NCBI GenBank assembly: GCA_900549855.1
Contig: URPS01000030.1
Location: forward strand, 1 to 25,457
Direction: 5' to 3'
Source of the DNA: an uncultured bacterium
GTDB taxonomy: Bacteria; Cyanobacteriota; Vampirovibrionia; Gastranaerophilales; Gastranaerophilaceae
DNA: 25,457 nucleotides
In this document: positions 1 through 8,558 of the stretch, in pieces
Layout: each line of letters starts with the position of its first letter
Numbering within the stretch: the first letter of the stretch is position 1
Position numbers and translations under genes: made by a program
The notes under the pieces: model-generated
What the model was told of the DNA's origin: nothing
Databases searched by the model: none
The model's input: the letters and a program-made list of their open reading frames with translations, nothing else

Positions 1-2
1 TC

Positions 3-167
3 CATATGGGTTTTCTTGATTTTATCGGCAAAATGGATAGTACAAAGAGAAAAGCTCCTGTTCAAACTTATTTGGAAGTGAATGATTTAGAAAATTATTT
101 CGTTTCTATAGTAATTTATTATGGCTCTCATAAATATTCAACCATTTTTAGAACAATAAAATTGTAG
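3..167 (+). CDS. C-terminal fragment or small hypothetical protein, window edge
   Basis: An open frame enters from the window edge and ends at TAG 165-167, giving 55 codons. An in-frame ATG at position 6 would make a complete 53-aa protein, but only five bases precede it, so no ribosome site can be judged. The protein starts MGFLDFIGKMDSTKR and has a tyrosine-rich middle (YFVSIVIYYG). I do not recognise a family. It could be the tail of a longer gene that starts outside the window. No terminator follows immediately; the nearest + strand terminator is at 414-447. The call rests only on an open frame of modest length in AT-rich DNA. Confidence 0.35.
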   Translation, partial: HMGFLDFIGKMDSTKRKAPVQTYLEVNDLENYFVSIVIYYGSHKYSTIFRTIKL

Positions 168-192
168 CTCTTTTATATCTTTAATATATACG

Positions 193-223
193 CCTTAAAT
201 TCAGTATCTATACTATTTTAAGG
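193..223. repeat. Nested palindrome in the 168-502 gene-free stretch
   Basis: CCTTAAA (193-199) pairs with TTTAAGG (217-223), and inside it AGTAT (203-207) pairs with ATACT (210-214). Neither side is followed by a clear T-run, so this is not a convincing terminator. It could be a protein-binding site or an RNA hairpin. Confidence 0.4.
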
Positions 224-263
224 ATTGTAAAACTTTGCAAAAAAATGATTAAAAAAAGGCAAT

Positions 264-291
264 TTGTTAAAACCAAAATACTTTATATAAA
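264..291 (+). promoter_or_regulatory. Candidate sigma-70 promoter
   Basis: TTGTTA at 264-269 and TATAAA at 286-291 are spaced 16 bp apart. Transcription would start near 298 and run into the terminator at 414-447, with no convincing ORF between. In AT-rich DNA such matches occur by chance, so confidence is limited. Confidence 0.35.
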
Positions 292-297
292 TGTAAG

Positions 298-447
298 TAT
301 TAGTTAAGAAAAAGGGAAAACAAAATCAAAAGTTTGAAAGCCAAAACGTCAGGCAGAGAACTTAAACCAAATTCTTTTTATACTCTCTCTTAATATCCTC
401 GTGTTTATTTAATGTTTGCCATTTTCAAAACGGCAAACTTTTCTTTT
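298..447 (+). ncRNA. Possible ~150-nt small RNA
   Basis: This segment lies between a promoter-like pair (264-291) and a well-formed + strand terminator (414-447) in a stretch that holds no supported protein gene. No + strand gene that needs this terminator is close by, apart from the unidentified ORF ending at 167, 250 bases upstream. I see no known RNA family motif. The alternative is that the terminator simply ends the transcript of the ORF at the window edge. Confidence 0.25.
414..447 (+). terminator. Rho-independent terminator, + strand
   Basis: GTTTGCC (414-420) pairs with GGCAAAC (432-438), with additional TTTT/AAAA pairing inside the loop. A T-rich run (TTTTCTTTT) follows on the + strand. 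The minus-strand side lacks a comparable T-run, so it is less likely to serve the gene at 503-1342. Confidence 0.65.
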
Positions 448-502
448 ATATAGAAAGTTTTAAACAATTTAAGCCAAATTGCATTGTACAGTTCAAGTTT
501 GT

Positions 503-1342
503 TTAGTCTTTCTTTTTTATTTTTTTAGGCTGTTTGGTTGGTAAAAAATTATTTTCGGTTACAACTTTGGCTCCGGTTCTTTCTTCAAAATCTTCTTTTG
601 CCCTTTTTGCAATATTTCCACCAACTTGTGCTGCTTTTGAGTTTTCCTTCAGTCCAGTCGCATTTTGACTCTCTGCAACTTGTCTTGTTGATAATTCTGC
701 TAAAGCTGTAAAAATGAGTTCTGCTTCCGACATGTGATCTCTAAGATTTTGAGATTTTAAACCCTTTAAATTCTTGTGGTCTTTGACTGACAAACCGCTC
801 CACTCTTGGTGAATAATATTGGTGAGAATAGCGTATTCTTCTCCTTCTGTAATTTCATGGTCTTTCCAATAATCAGTTAGCTTGTTTCGGGTTTCTTGTC
901 CGGTCATTCGCTGTTGAATCCATTTTTCAGAACGACCAAGTTTTTTATATGTTTCTCTTGCTCTATCAATAGCAGTAGATGGGTCTACCATTTCTTTCAT
1001 TCGTTCATATCCAACTTTAGCGAGCCATTGTTTAACGGGTTCAGCTTTTTTAGAAGGAATAGATTGAATTATTCGCAATAATGTTTCTACATCTGCACAG
1101 TCAGTATTATATTTTTTGCCATCTGTGGATTTCAATTTCAGTTGTACGATTTTTTCGTACAACTGACTAAAATCCTCGTCCTCAGTTAGTTTTATCTTTA
1201 AATCACTCCAATAACGTCTTGGATTTTTACTTTCTGTAAGGATACTAACGATATCTATTATTGAAAAATACCAATGTTCCGAGTTTTCATCATAATAAGA
1301 TCTAACTTTATCTTCTCCAAAAAGTTTTAAATCTTCTGCCAT
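503..1342 (-). CDS. BRO-N / DinD-like prophage antirepressor family protein
   Basis: A 279-aa soluble protein. Residues ~5-115 (FGEDKVRSYYDENSEHWYF, followed by SIIDIVSILTESKNPRRYWSDLK) have the pattern of the BRO N-terminal domain found in phage antirepressors and viral BRO proteins. The C-terminal half (EYAILTNIIHQEWSGLSVKD, then NLRDHMSEAELIFTALAE and a GGNIAKRAKEDFEERTG stretch) resembles the C-terminal region of DinD-type, DNA-damage-inducible proteins. BRO-N domains bind DNA; DinD of E. coli inhibits RecA filaments, but no such role can be shown here. Start ATG 1342 is preceded by GGAGAG at good spacing. It sits just beyond the end of the pilus operon and is a typical accessory gene, probably of phage origin. 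The very end is lysine-rich (PKKIKKKD). Confidence 0.75.
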   Translation of the reverse strand: MAEDLKLFGEDKVRSYYDENSEHWYFSIIDIVSILTESKNPRRYWSDLKIKLTEDEDFSQLYEKIVQLKLKSTDGKKYNTDCADVETLLRIIQSIPSKKAEPVKQWLAKVGYERMKEMVDPSTAIDRARETYKKLGRSEKWIQQRMTGQETRNKLTDYWKDHEITEGEEYAILTNIIHQEWSGLSVKDHKNLKGLKSQNLRDHMSEAELIFTALAELSTRQVAESQNATGLKENSKAAQVGGNIAKRAKEDFEERTGAKVVTENNFLPTKQPKKIKKKD

Positions 1343-1377
1343 TATTAACTCTCCTTCTCACACTTTAACTACAGCTA

Positions 1378-2208
1378 TTATTTTTTAGCTTTCTTTAGTC
1401 TGGCATTTAACCCGAATTTCACCAGTTTATTGATTATACTTTGTGGAAGTTTAGATAGTATTTTGGCAGCAAAAGCGTCTTTTCCCACAGTGTAAGAAAG
1501 TTTTGGCTTTTTCATTGCATCAACTTTTAAAATAACATCGACAACTTTGTTAACAGAAAGTCCTTTAAGCTCATTTCTTTTTGCATTAGATATCATGAAT
1601 TCCATTTCTTTTTCATATCCGGAACAATTATTCATGTATTTAGAATTTTCTTTTACTGATTTACCCCAAAGTGGTGTTGAAATTACCCCAGGTTTGATGG
1701 ATACAATCTGTAGATTCTTTTTGTTTTCAATCAGTAAGGAATTAAAAAACATATCTAAACAACGTTTTGAAGCACAATAAGGCGATATGAACGGAAATAC
1801 TCCAAAGCTAGCCATTGAGCTTACATTTATAATTTTAGAATTCTCCAAAATTTCCATCAAATTTTGAGTAAATTCTATGTGACCGAAAACATTTACATCG
1901 AACTGCCTTCTAATTTCACTCATTTCAATTTTTTCTAACGGACCGGCTATCACGCAACCTGCAATATTTACAAGTGTATCAACTTTTGTACACTTTGATT
2001 TAAGGTAATCAGCTGCTAACTTGATTGTTTCCGGCTTTGCATAATCTATATAAAACGGATAAATATTTGTAGATATTTCTGTAAGTTTTTCCAGTTTAGA
2101 CTTGTCACGATATCCTGCAAAAACAATATTGTCTTGTGCAAGATGTCTGATTAAAGCATCTCCAATACCTGATGTTGCACCGGTAATAATATAAGTTTTA
2201 GTCTTCAT
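1378..2208 (-). CDS. Short-chain dehydrogenase/reductase (SDR)
   Basis: A 276-aa classical SDR. The Rossmann nucleotide-binding motif TGATSGIG is at residues 9-16, NIAG at 81-84, the catalytic Asn in DVNVFG at 107, Ser at 130-131 and the catalytic YxxxK at Y144/K148 (YCASK). The family oxidises or reduces hydroxy/keto groups with NAD(P)H. The substrate cannot be told from sequence. The basic Arg after the second beta-strand (GYRDKSK) suggests NADP(H) preference. The start overlaps the end of the upstream 93-aa gene by 11 bp, so it is translated with the tail of the pilus operon, although no enzymatic link to pili is evident. The C terminus is basic with some hydrophobic character, as in SDRs that associate with membranes. 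Confidence 0.9.
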   Translation of the reverse strand: MKTKTYIITGATSGIGDALIRHLAQDNIVFAGYRDKSKLEKLTEISTNIYPFYIDYAKPETIKLAADYLKSKCTKVDTLVNIAGCVIAGPLEKIEMSEIRRQFDVNVFGHIEFTQNLMEILENSKIINVSSMASFGVFPFISPYCASKRCLDMFFNSLLIENKKNLQIVSIKPGVISTPLWGKSVKENSKYMNNCSGYEKEMEFMISNAKRNELKGLSVNKVVDVILKVDAMKKPKLSYTVGKDAFAAKILSKLPQSIINKLVKFGLNARLKKAKK

Positions 2209-2479
2209 AAAGCGGTCTCATTAATAATATCGTAGAAATATTAACTTGAAGAAAATCGTGAGATTCGACTTCTTTTTGCGGTACCAATTTTGATTCTAGA
2301 GTACAATTTTTTACCGCAATAAACTGCTTATTAGTATTCAAGATATCGGAAAGTAAGCGGCTCTTCTTACCTATTTTAGGCATAAAAACATAGCCTCTGA
2401 TAATATATTCAGCTGTTTCTATATAAACCTTTTCTCTCCAGGCAGATGTTGTTAGCTCTAAAATTTCCTTATTTTCCAT
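2198..2479 (-). CDS. Small conserved protein, resembles DUF6812
   Basis: A 93-aa protein without signal peptide or membrane segment. The pattern VYIETAEYIIRGYVFMP followed by SRLLSDILNTNKQFIAVKNC recalls DUF6812, a small beta-rich family of unknown function often found near secretion or pilus genes; I recall this from memory only. GGAGAA lies upstream of the ATG. It lies 30 bp downstream of pilC and overlaps the start of the SDR gene by 11 bp, so it is part of the pilus operon. A role as a pilus accessory protein is a guess. Confidence 0.65.
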   Translation of the reverse strand: MENKEILELTTSAWREKVYIETAEYIIRGYVFMPKIGKKSRLLSDILNTNKQFIAVKNCTLESKLVPQKEVESHDFLQVNISTILLMRPLYED

Positions 2480-2509
2480 TAATTTTCTCCAATACTAACC
2501 TTTGTACCC

Positions 2510-3709
2510 TTAGTTCATATAAGATTGGAACAATGGTAGATACAATGCCAATGCCATTACAAGAACAATACTACCAATAACAATAAGCATTATAGGCTCA
2601 ATCATTTTTGTTAATGTATCAATAATCGCATCCAATGTTTTGTCCAAAAAGTTTACACCTTTTTCCAACATTTCACCTAAACGACCGGATTGTTCACCTG
2701 TTGCAATCATAAACAATAACATCTTCGGTACAATGCCGGTTGCTTTAAATGCTTGCGAAACTTGCAAACCTTGTTGAACTTTTACAATTGCACTACTTAA
2801 TTTATTTTTCATAACAGAATTTGTCAATGTAATAACCGCCAAGTGCAAGCAATCGACAATTGGAATACCTGCATCATAAGAAACGCTCATTACAGACAAA
2901 AAGTTTGAATAATTTGAAAACATAATCAATTGGTTTAACAAAGGAATCTTCAATACAGCTTTGTCCAAAATTCTTCTAGCAGGCTGCCAAGTTACCATCA
3001 AGAAACAGAAGCCTACGAATGCTGCGATGAAAATCGGAATTGTAAACCAATATGTTTTTAAGTAATCACCTGCATTAATCATCATTGCAGTAATCCAAGG
3101 CAATGCTTTTTCTTGTTGGTCAAACATGTCTTTGAATGCTGGGAACACAAACGTTAACATAATTATAACAATACAGAATGCCAAAACAATTACAAACATC
3201 GGATACATCAATGTTCCGATAACTTTACTTTTAATATTTGCTTGTTTGTTCAACAAATCTTTAATACGGTCAAGCGTTTTTTCCAATTCACCGGATTCTT
3301 CACCGGCTTTAATCAGACCGATAAAAATATATCCGAATACTTGTGGATATCTTGCCATTGTATCAGCAAAAGTAGAACCTGCCATGATTTGTGTCTTCAA
3401 TATTTTAGACATATCACGAATTTTTTTTCTGGCAGCTTCTTGTTCCATAAACATTAATGATTCTACAGCCGGAATACCTGATGTTAAGAGAATTTGGAGT
3501 GTCGATATAAAGTCAATTTTTTCAGCCAATGATAAAGATGAAAGTTGTGCTGATTTTTTAGCTTTTGTGTCAACATATTCTTTTAATTCAGTTGGAACAA
3601 GTCCCATCTTTCTGATAAGATCTTTGGCATCTTTATAGTCAGATGCAGTAATCTCACCCGAAATAATCTCTTTTCCTTGTTTTAATGCTTTATAACTATA
3701 TATTGGCAT
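2510..3709 (-). CDS. pilC: Type IV pilus / type II secretion inner-membrane platform protein PilC/GspF
   Basis: A 399-aa polytopic inner-membrane protein, the usual length for PilC/GspF. It has two copies of the T2SSF domain, around residues 70-190 and 275-395, each with the family pattern of a soluble helical bundle followed by membrane helices (about 169-190, 217-238 and 370-392). Typical family strings are visible: LLTSGIPAVESL and GEESGELEKTL in the first repeat, SYDAGIPIVDCL and GEQSGRLGEML in the second. The platform couples ATP hydrolysis by PilB to pilin extraction from the inner membrane. It starts 14 bp downstream of the ATPase gene and is clearly cotranscribed with it. Start ATG 3709 follows AAGAGG. 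Distinguishing pilus from T2SS use needs pilin or protease genes, which are outside this window. Confidence 0.95.
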   Translation of the reverse strand: MPIYSYKALKQGKEIISGEITASDYKDAKDLIRKMGLVPTELKEYVDTKAKKSAQLSSLSLAEKIDFISTLQILLTSGIPAVESLMFMEQEAARKKIRDMSKILKTQIMAGSTFADTMARYPQVFGYIFIGLIKAGEESGELEKTLDRIKDLLNKQANIKSKVIGTLMYPMFVIVLAFCIVIIMLTFVFPAFKDMFDQQEKALPWITAMMINAGDYLKTYWFTIPIFIAAFVGFCFLMVTWQPARRILDKAVLKIPLLNQLIMFSNYSNFLSVMSVSYDAGIPIVDCLHLAVITLTNSVMKNKLSSAIVKVQQGLQVSQAFKATGIVPKMLLFMIATGEQSGRLGEMLEKGVNFLDKTLDAIIDTLTKMIEPIMLIVIGSIVLVMALALYLPLFQSYMN

Positions 3710-3723
3710 ACTAAACCTCTTAA

Positions 3724-5769
3724 CTATTCATTAGCATATCCTAAAACTCTTATAAATTCACTTGAAGTTGTTCTTCCTTCAATGATATGATTTAAACAAG
3801 AAGTTTTAAGTGTTCTCATTCCTGCTGCAACTGCAGCTTCTTCTATTTCAATATCGTGTGCACCTTGCGCAATTAGTTTTTTGATTTCTCTGGTTATAGG
3901 CATAATTTCATAAATACCTAAACGACCTGCGTAACCAAGATATCCACATTCTTTACATCCTTTTTTGCGATACAATTTTGTTTTGAGTAATTGTTTTTGC
4001 AAATCAGGATTTGTTGTAATATGTTTTACTTCTTCTTCGGTCGGAATATATTCTTCCTTACATTTGTCGCACAATCTTCTTACCAATCGTTGAGCAATTA
4101 CACCGGTTAAAGTTGAAGATACCAAATAATCCTTAGCACCCATCTCAATCAAACGTGTAACCGTTGCGGCAGCAGAGTTTGTGTGGACAGTACTTAATAC
4201 CAAGTGACCTGTTAGTGCTGCAGATATGGCAACTTCCAGTGTTTCAAAGTCACGAATTTCACCGATAAGTATGATGTCAGGGTCTTGTCTTAAAATCGCT
4301 CTCATACAAGATGCAAAAGTAATATCAGCTTTAGTATTAACTTGTGATTGGTTAATGCCTTCCAGCTTAATTTCTATCGGATCTTCAATCGTTGTAATGT
4401 TAACATCTTCTTTGTTTAATGATTTTAGTATTGTGTACAAAGTTGTAGTTTTACCGGAACCGGTAGGACCTGATGTCAAAATAATTCCATTCGGAGATTG
4501 AACCATGTCGTGAATTTTTTCAATATCCGCATCAGATGCCCCTGGAATAATCATTTTATCACCGGCAGCCTTCAAGCTCACAGCCGGAGCCAAGATACGA
4601 ATTACAACTTTTTCTTTTCCGGAAACAGGTAGCGTATTTATACGAAAATCGTACATTCTATCGTTATATCTGATAGAAAACGTACCGTCTTGAGGACGAC
4701 GGTGTTCAGCAATGTTCATTCTTGCCAAAACCTTAAATCTGGTAATAACAGCTTGCTCAATAGACCCCGGAATATCAAGAACTTTTTTTAAAATACCATC
4801 GGAACGAACTCTAACAACGTAATATCCGATTCTCGGTTCAATGTGAATATCAGAAGCTTTTGCATCAATCGCATCAGTGATAATTTTATATACAAATTTT
4901 GCAACATTACCACTTGCGTCTTGAAGCTCTTTTTCTACCTGCGTCCAGAGGGATTCTTCATCACTATATTGTGCAGACTCTTCTTCAATACTCTGAATAA
5001 TACGCTCTGTTTCTTTTGCCGTTTGCTCAGTTTTTTTTCTGATTAAATATTCTTTTAAATATTTTTCAAATTCAAAAGTCGGAATACAATAAACATTCAA
5101 AGAACGGCCGGTTGAAAGAGATACTTCACGAATAGTATAATTATCATCCGGATGTACCATTGCAACACCAAGTTTATTGCCTTCCATTGACATTATAATA
5201 ATTTGTTTCTTCTCTACAATATCGTCCGGAAGCATTTTCATTAACGAACGATCTACTTTAATTTGAGCTTTTGAAACAACATCACAACCATACTTTTTCT
5301 TTAAATAAGAAACAATTCTATCATATGGTAAATACTCTTTTTCATGAAATATTAAATCAAGAGGAACTTTTCTATCTCTTGCAATTTGCTCACATTCTTG
5401 CAACTGTTCTTTTGTAAGCCATCCTATTGATACAAGGATTTCTTCAGCAGAAGGTTCAGCTGTGGTTGCTTTTACTTGCTCATCGTTTGTACCATTAGCA
5501 GAGGATACATTTGTTACAGAACTAAAAATTGCACTAAAATCATTTGCTGCAATTGGAATAAATTGCGGATTAAGATTTTGAAATTTTTCTTTTATCAAAG
5601 ATGTAATTACATTCTTATTGGCGCTTTTATCCTTATTCAAAATTACAAAAAAATCATTTTGACGTTTATCCACTGGAATAAAACCTGATGATTCCATCAG
5701 GTTTAATTCAAAATTATTAACATATTCTTTTTTTATGCTATTTTTTAGTTTTTCTAGTTGATTAGACAT
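3724..5769 (-). CDS. pilB: Type IV pilus assembly / type II secretion ATPase PilB/GspE
   Basis: A 681-aa cytoplasmic hexameric ATPase that powers pilus extension. Residues ~105-240 form a GspE N-terminal domain (EEILVSIGWLTKEQL). The catalytic half carries Walker A GPTGSGKT at 434-441, an Asp box around 456-466 (NITTIEDPIEI), Walker B with catalytic Glu at 498-504 (IILIGEI) and a His box at 520-531. The four-Cys zinc site typical of extension ATPases is present: C567/C570 and C605/C608, followed by GYAGRLGIYEI. The first ~100 residues are an additional segment not covered by the usual domain, ending in a Ser/Thr-rich linker. Neighbours are the secretin 11 bp upstream and the platform gene 14 bp downstream. 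All catalytic motifs are intact. Confidence 0.95.
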   Translation of the reverse strand: MSNQLEKLKNSIKKEYVNNFELNLMESSGFIPVDKRQNDFFVILNKDKSANKNVITSLIKEKFQNLNPQFIPIAANDFSAIFSSVTNVSSANGTNDEQVKATTAEPSAEEILVSIGWLTKEQLQECEQIARDRKVPLDLIFHEKEYLPYDRIVSYLKKKYGCDVVSKAQIKVDRSLMKMLPDDIVEKKQIIIMSMEGNKLGVAMVHPDDNYTIREVSLSTGRSLNVYCIPTFEFEKYLKEYLIRKKTEQTAKETERIIQSIEEESAQYSDEESLWTQVEKELQDASGNVAKFVYKIITDAIDAKASDIHIEPRIGYYVVRVRSDGILKKVLDIPGSIEQAVITRFKVLARMNIAEHRRPQDGTFSIRYNDRMYDFRINTLPVSGKEKVVIRILAPAVSLKAAGDKMIIPGASDADIEKIHDMVQSPNGIILTSGPTGSGKTTTLYTILKSLNKEDVNITTIEDPIEIKLEGINQSQVNTKADITFASCMRAILRQDPDIILIGEIRDFETLEVAISAALTGHLVLSTVHTNSAAATVTRLIEMGAKDYLVSSTLTGVIAQRLVRRLCDKCKEEYIPTEEEVKHITTNPDLQKQLLKTKLYRKKGCKECGYLGYAGRLGIYEIMPITREIKKLIAQGAHDIEIEEAAVAAGMRTLKTSCLNHIIEGRTTSSEFIRVLGYANE

Positions 5770-5780
5770 ATCTATTTTTT

Positions 5781-7634
5781 CTATAAACTATCTGCAACAG
5801 AACCTTCACCATCATTGATAACACGTGGAGTAAGCATAATTACAAGTTCAGTTTTAATCTTCTTTGTAGAAGAAGAACGGAAGGCTGCACCGATAACCGG
5901 CAAATCGCCAAGTACAGGTAATTTCATTACAGTCTTTTGGTCAGATTCCTGAATTAAACCACCGATTACAAGTGTTTCACCATCTTTAACTCTTACATTT
6001 TTCAAATCAAGTTTTCTTCTGCTCATCAAAGTTGCAGCAACGTCATTGTGATCCGTTGACCCTGGTGACAAAATACGTTCATTTTCTGTTACATAATCAG
6101 GTTTGATGTTCATAGTTACATAACCATCCGGTGAAATGAACGGAGTCAATGTAACTTTTATACCTTTATCTTTACCAATTGTATATGTTCTTTGTGCAGA
6201 ACCAGTAGAGCCTTGACCATTAGCAGTAGAAGTTAAATATTCTGATGTAACTTTTTCTACGTAATCTTGAGTTAAGTCAATAACAGATTCTTGTCCATTT
6301 GTAATTAATAATTTAGGATTTGCAAGAACTCTACCTTTACCGCTGGAAATCATATATTGCATTTGCCAAGAGATATATGCATTATTGCCGTACCAAGCTT
6401 CTTGAGGAACATTTCCATCTTTCAATGTTCCATCCGGTTGCAACATTTGAACAGGAATGAATTTTTTTGTTCCAGGAGAAGATAATCTTCCAACATTAGT
6501 CTTACCATCACTGCCATTAAAAGAGAATTTCCAAGCTTTTGAATCAATATTCCAACTATTTTGGAATTCTTTGCTTCCTGTTTCATTCAATTCTACAATA
6601 GAAACTTCCAAATACGCTTGAGGTTGTTTCATATCATTAGCTTTGATGAATTGTTCAACCATTTTTTGTTGTTCTTCAGAACCACCCATTACGGTAATAG
6701 TTCCTCTTTGTGTAAAGTATGCAACAGACAAGTTTTGCATATCAAATGGTGATGCCCCATTACCTGTAGCACCAGAAGATACTGTACAAGCAACTGTACC
6801 TTCACCCAATTTAATATCATTTTCTCCGCCGGTTGAAGCAGCACCACCGGTGACAATACCAGCCGCTCCGCCTGATGAAGTACCCATACCAGGAGATGGA
6901 GCTATATCAAGTTCCGGCCCCTTGCTTCCTGAAGAACCTGAGACACCTCTTGATGGGAACAATGTGTTACAAATCATATCTGCCATCTCAGCAGGTGTTG
7001 TATGATTTACAGCAAATGTTCGAGAAAGTGGCTCTCTATCTAGCTGTGCAATAACTTTTTCAACGATTGCTGCATCTGATTTCATTCCAAATACGATAAT
7101 TTCATTAGTAGCTGAGTTTACTGTAGCAGCCTCAACTCCAGAAATACCAGCTCGTTTCATTCCAAATACGTTTTTATTCAAAAATTCGGCAATTTTCGCA
7201 GCACCTACATATTTTACAGGAAAAACCATCATTTCCTGTTTAGAAAATGCTGCATTGTCTTGACTTGTCTTTGATAAAATAATCAAAGTATTATTTTGTG
7301 TGTAATAGTTCAATCCTGCAATTTGTAATACAAGATTAAATGCATCATTGATTGGCATATTTACCAAATCAAGAGTTACTTTACCTTTTACTGAATCGTG
7401 AAAAACAATGTTCATACCTGCTTTATCAGCAAACATTCTCAAAACTTGTTTTACATCTGAATCTCTTAATGACAAAGTAATTTTGTCGTTTTTATTAGTA
7501 AGCCTTACATCTCCTGACAAAGTCATATCAGAATATGGTTGAGCACTACAAGTTAACGGTGCGATACCAGAAGGTGCCATAAACGCCACTAATAAGGCAA
7601 CTGACATTAATCTTTTTATATGATTATATTTCAT
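5781..7634 (-). CDS. pilQ: Secretin PilQ/GspD, outer-membrane pilus channel
   Basis: A 617-aa exported protein with a signal peptide (about residues 1-30, ending near TCSAQ). It has an STN/N0-like domain at ~50-122, an N1-like secretin_N domain at ~135-200, a Gly/Ser-rich linker with low complexity at ~228-275, a further N domain at ~280-350, and the secretin beta-barrel domain at ~430-605. The barrel carries the family signatures GRVLANPKLLITNGQES and VIGGLIQ...PVLGDLPVIGAAF, then LVIMLTPRVI. It multimerises in the outer membrane as the pilus exit pore. The start overlaps the stop of the upstream PilP-like gene by 4 bp (ATGA), and GGAGGGG lies upstream. The presence of a secretin is strong evidence for a two-membrane envelope. 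Confidence 0.94.
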   Translation of the reverse strand: MKYNHIKRLMSVALLVAFMAPSGIAPLTCSAQPYSDMTLSGDVRLTNKNDKITLSLRDSDVKQVLRMFADKAGMNIVFHDSVKGKVTLDLVNMPINDAFNLVLQIAGLNYYTQNNTLIILSKTSQDNAAFSKQEMMVFPVKYVGAAKIAEFLNKNVFGMKRAGISGVEAATVNSATNEIIVFGMKSDAAIVEKVIAQLDREPLSRTFAVNHTTPAEMADMICNTLFPSRGVSGSSGSKGPELDIAPSPGMGTSSGGAAGIVTGGAASTGGENDIKLGEGTVACTVSSGATGNGASPFDMQNLSVAYFTQRGTITVMGGSEEQQKMVEQFIKANDMKQPQAYLEVSIVELNETGSKEFQNSWNIDSKAWKFSFNGSDGKTNVGRLSSPGTKKFIPVQMLQPDGTLKDGNVPQEAWYGNNAYISWQMQYMISSGKGRVLANPKLLITNGQESVIDLTQDYVEKVTSEYLTSTANGQGSTGSAQRTYTIGKDKGIKVTLTPFISPDGYVTMNIKPDYVTENERILSPGSTDHNDVAATLMSRRKLDLKNVRVKDGETLVIGGLIQESDQKTVMKLPVLGDLPVIGAAFRSSSTKKIKTELVIMLTPRVINDGEGSVADSL

Positions 7635-8311
7635 CTTCTTTCCCCTCCGAATTTTTTGCTTAAGTTGGAAACATGGTTATAGTTTACAGAGCCTTCTGTT
7701 AATATCTGTCCAATACCAGCTTTATAAGTATTGTTACCCAATTTTACAGTAACACTATCCTGAGCGATATTAAGAACTTTATAATTATTTACAACATCAC
7801 CTTTCTTAACCAGATAGTCGTTACCTTCAATATTCAATATTGCAGAAGGGCTGTATTTGTCATACAAAATACCAGACACAACAGTATCCATAACCTTAGC
7901 TGCATCTGAATTTTCATTAACAAATTCCGGCGGTTCAAGTAAATCATATTTAGGAACATCGTTCACAATAGGCTTCTTTCCGCTAAAATCACGATACGGC
8001 AGGAATGGGTTTGCTTTTACCGTTCCAGCCGGAATAGAAATTAAGTTTTTCTTTGTTGCAGTAACAGCAGCCGGAGCTGTTGCCATTGTCAATAAACCTT
8101 CTTCGCTCAACTCAACAGTTCTATTGCTACTACTAAGAATGCAAGAAACTGCTATAACCGGAATTGCAATCAGTGCAATTGCAACCGGTATGAATAACTT
8201 AGGAGCAAACGTCATACCTTTACCGCTAACTTTTGCTATTAGTTCGTCAGCTGTTAAAGTAAGAGCGTCAGCAGGTTTTTCTTTTTTCTTCATATAATTG
8301 CGCATATTCAT
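7631..8311 (-). CDS. PilP/GspC-like periplasmic connector protein
   Basis: A 226-aa bitopic protein. A cytoplasmic N terminus of ~37 residues precedes one membrane helix (about 38-60, LFIPVAIALIAIPVIAVSCI), then a periplasmic domain. The NPFLPYR string (~102-108) and the C-terminal beta-rich part (VSGILYDKYSPSAILNIEG..YLVKKGDVVNNYKVLNI) match the HR domain of PilP/GspC, which links the inner-membrane complex to the secretin. It immediately precedes the secretin with a 4-bp overlap, which fits. No PilM, PilN or PilO gene is adjacent. Start is uncertain: in-frame ATGs at 8311, 8305 and 8293 all have only weak AGAAG upstream. The name pilP would be plausible but the similarity seen is only at motif level. 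Confidence 0.7.
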   Translation of the reverse strand: MNMRNYMKKKEKPADALTLTADELIAKVSGKGMTFAPKLFIPVAIALIAIPVIAVSCILSSSNRTVELSEEGLLTMATAPAAVTATKKNLISIPAGTVKANPFLPYRDFSGKKPIVNDVPKYDLLEPPEFVNENSDAAKVMDTVVSGILYDKYSPSAILNIEGNDYLVKKGDVVNNYKVLNIAQDSVTVKLGNNTYKAGIGQILTEGSVNYNHVSNLSKKFGGERR

Positions 8312-8365
8312 ATACTTCTAACTACTAAATTGCTTCTCTCGTCAAACATCATACAATAAGTTCTC

Positions 8366-8381
8366 TAGGATTGAAATCCTA
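8366..8381. promoter_or_regulatory. Perfect palindrome in the leader of the pilus operon
   Basis: TAGGATTGAAATCCTA is a 7-bp inverted repeat with a 2-bp centre, about 55 bp upstream of the PilP-like start. TATAAA-like sequences occur just upstream on the minus strand (around 8388). It could be an operator or a short leader hairpin. Nothing else shows its function. Confidence 0.35.
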
Positions 8382-8507
8382 TGTTTATACTATTCTATTC
8401 AAGTTTATGCTCAAATTTGTATAAAGAACCCCGTAACACAAACCTATATTAATAATATCATAATTTTACCAGATTGCAATCAATCAAGTATTTGTTACAT
8501 TTCTTAA

Positions 8508-8557
8508 GTTGGGATGGGGGAGTGAGTGGTGAATAGTGAGGGGTGAGTGGTTGTTGT
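8508..8557. repeat. G-rich low-complexity repeat
   Basis: The + strand carries a run of degenerate GTGAGTGG/GTGAATAG/GTGAGGGG units downstream of the minus-strand gene ending at 8559. Its composition is very different from the AT-rich surroundings. It looks like a member of a dispersed intergenic repeat; copies elsewhere would be needed to say so. The rest of 8312-8558 holds no supported ORF. Confidence 0.4.
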
Positions 8558-8558
8558 A

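Noticed and set aside
3126..3638. 170-aa + strand open frame inside pilC
   Set aside because: Antisense of a well-supported platform protein; no independent signal.
6643..7005. 120-aa + strand open frame inside the secretin gene
   Set aside because: Antisense shadow over the low-complexity Gly/Ser-rich linker; no ribosome site or domain.
7857..8297. 146-aa + strand open frame opposite the PilP-like gene
   Set aside because: Shadow of the real minus-strand gene, which has membrane helix, HR-domain motifs and operon context.
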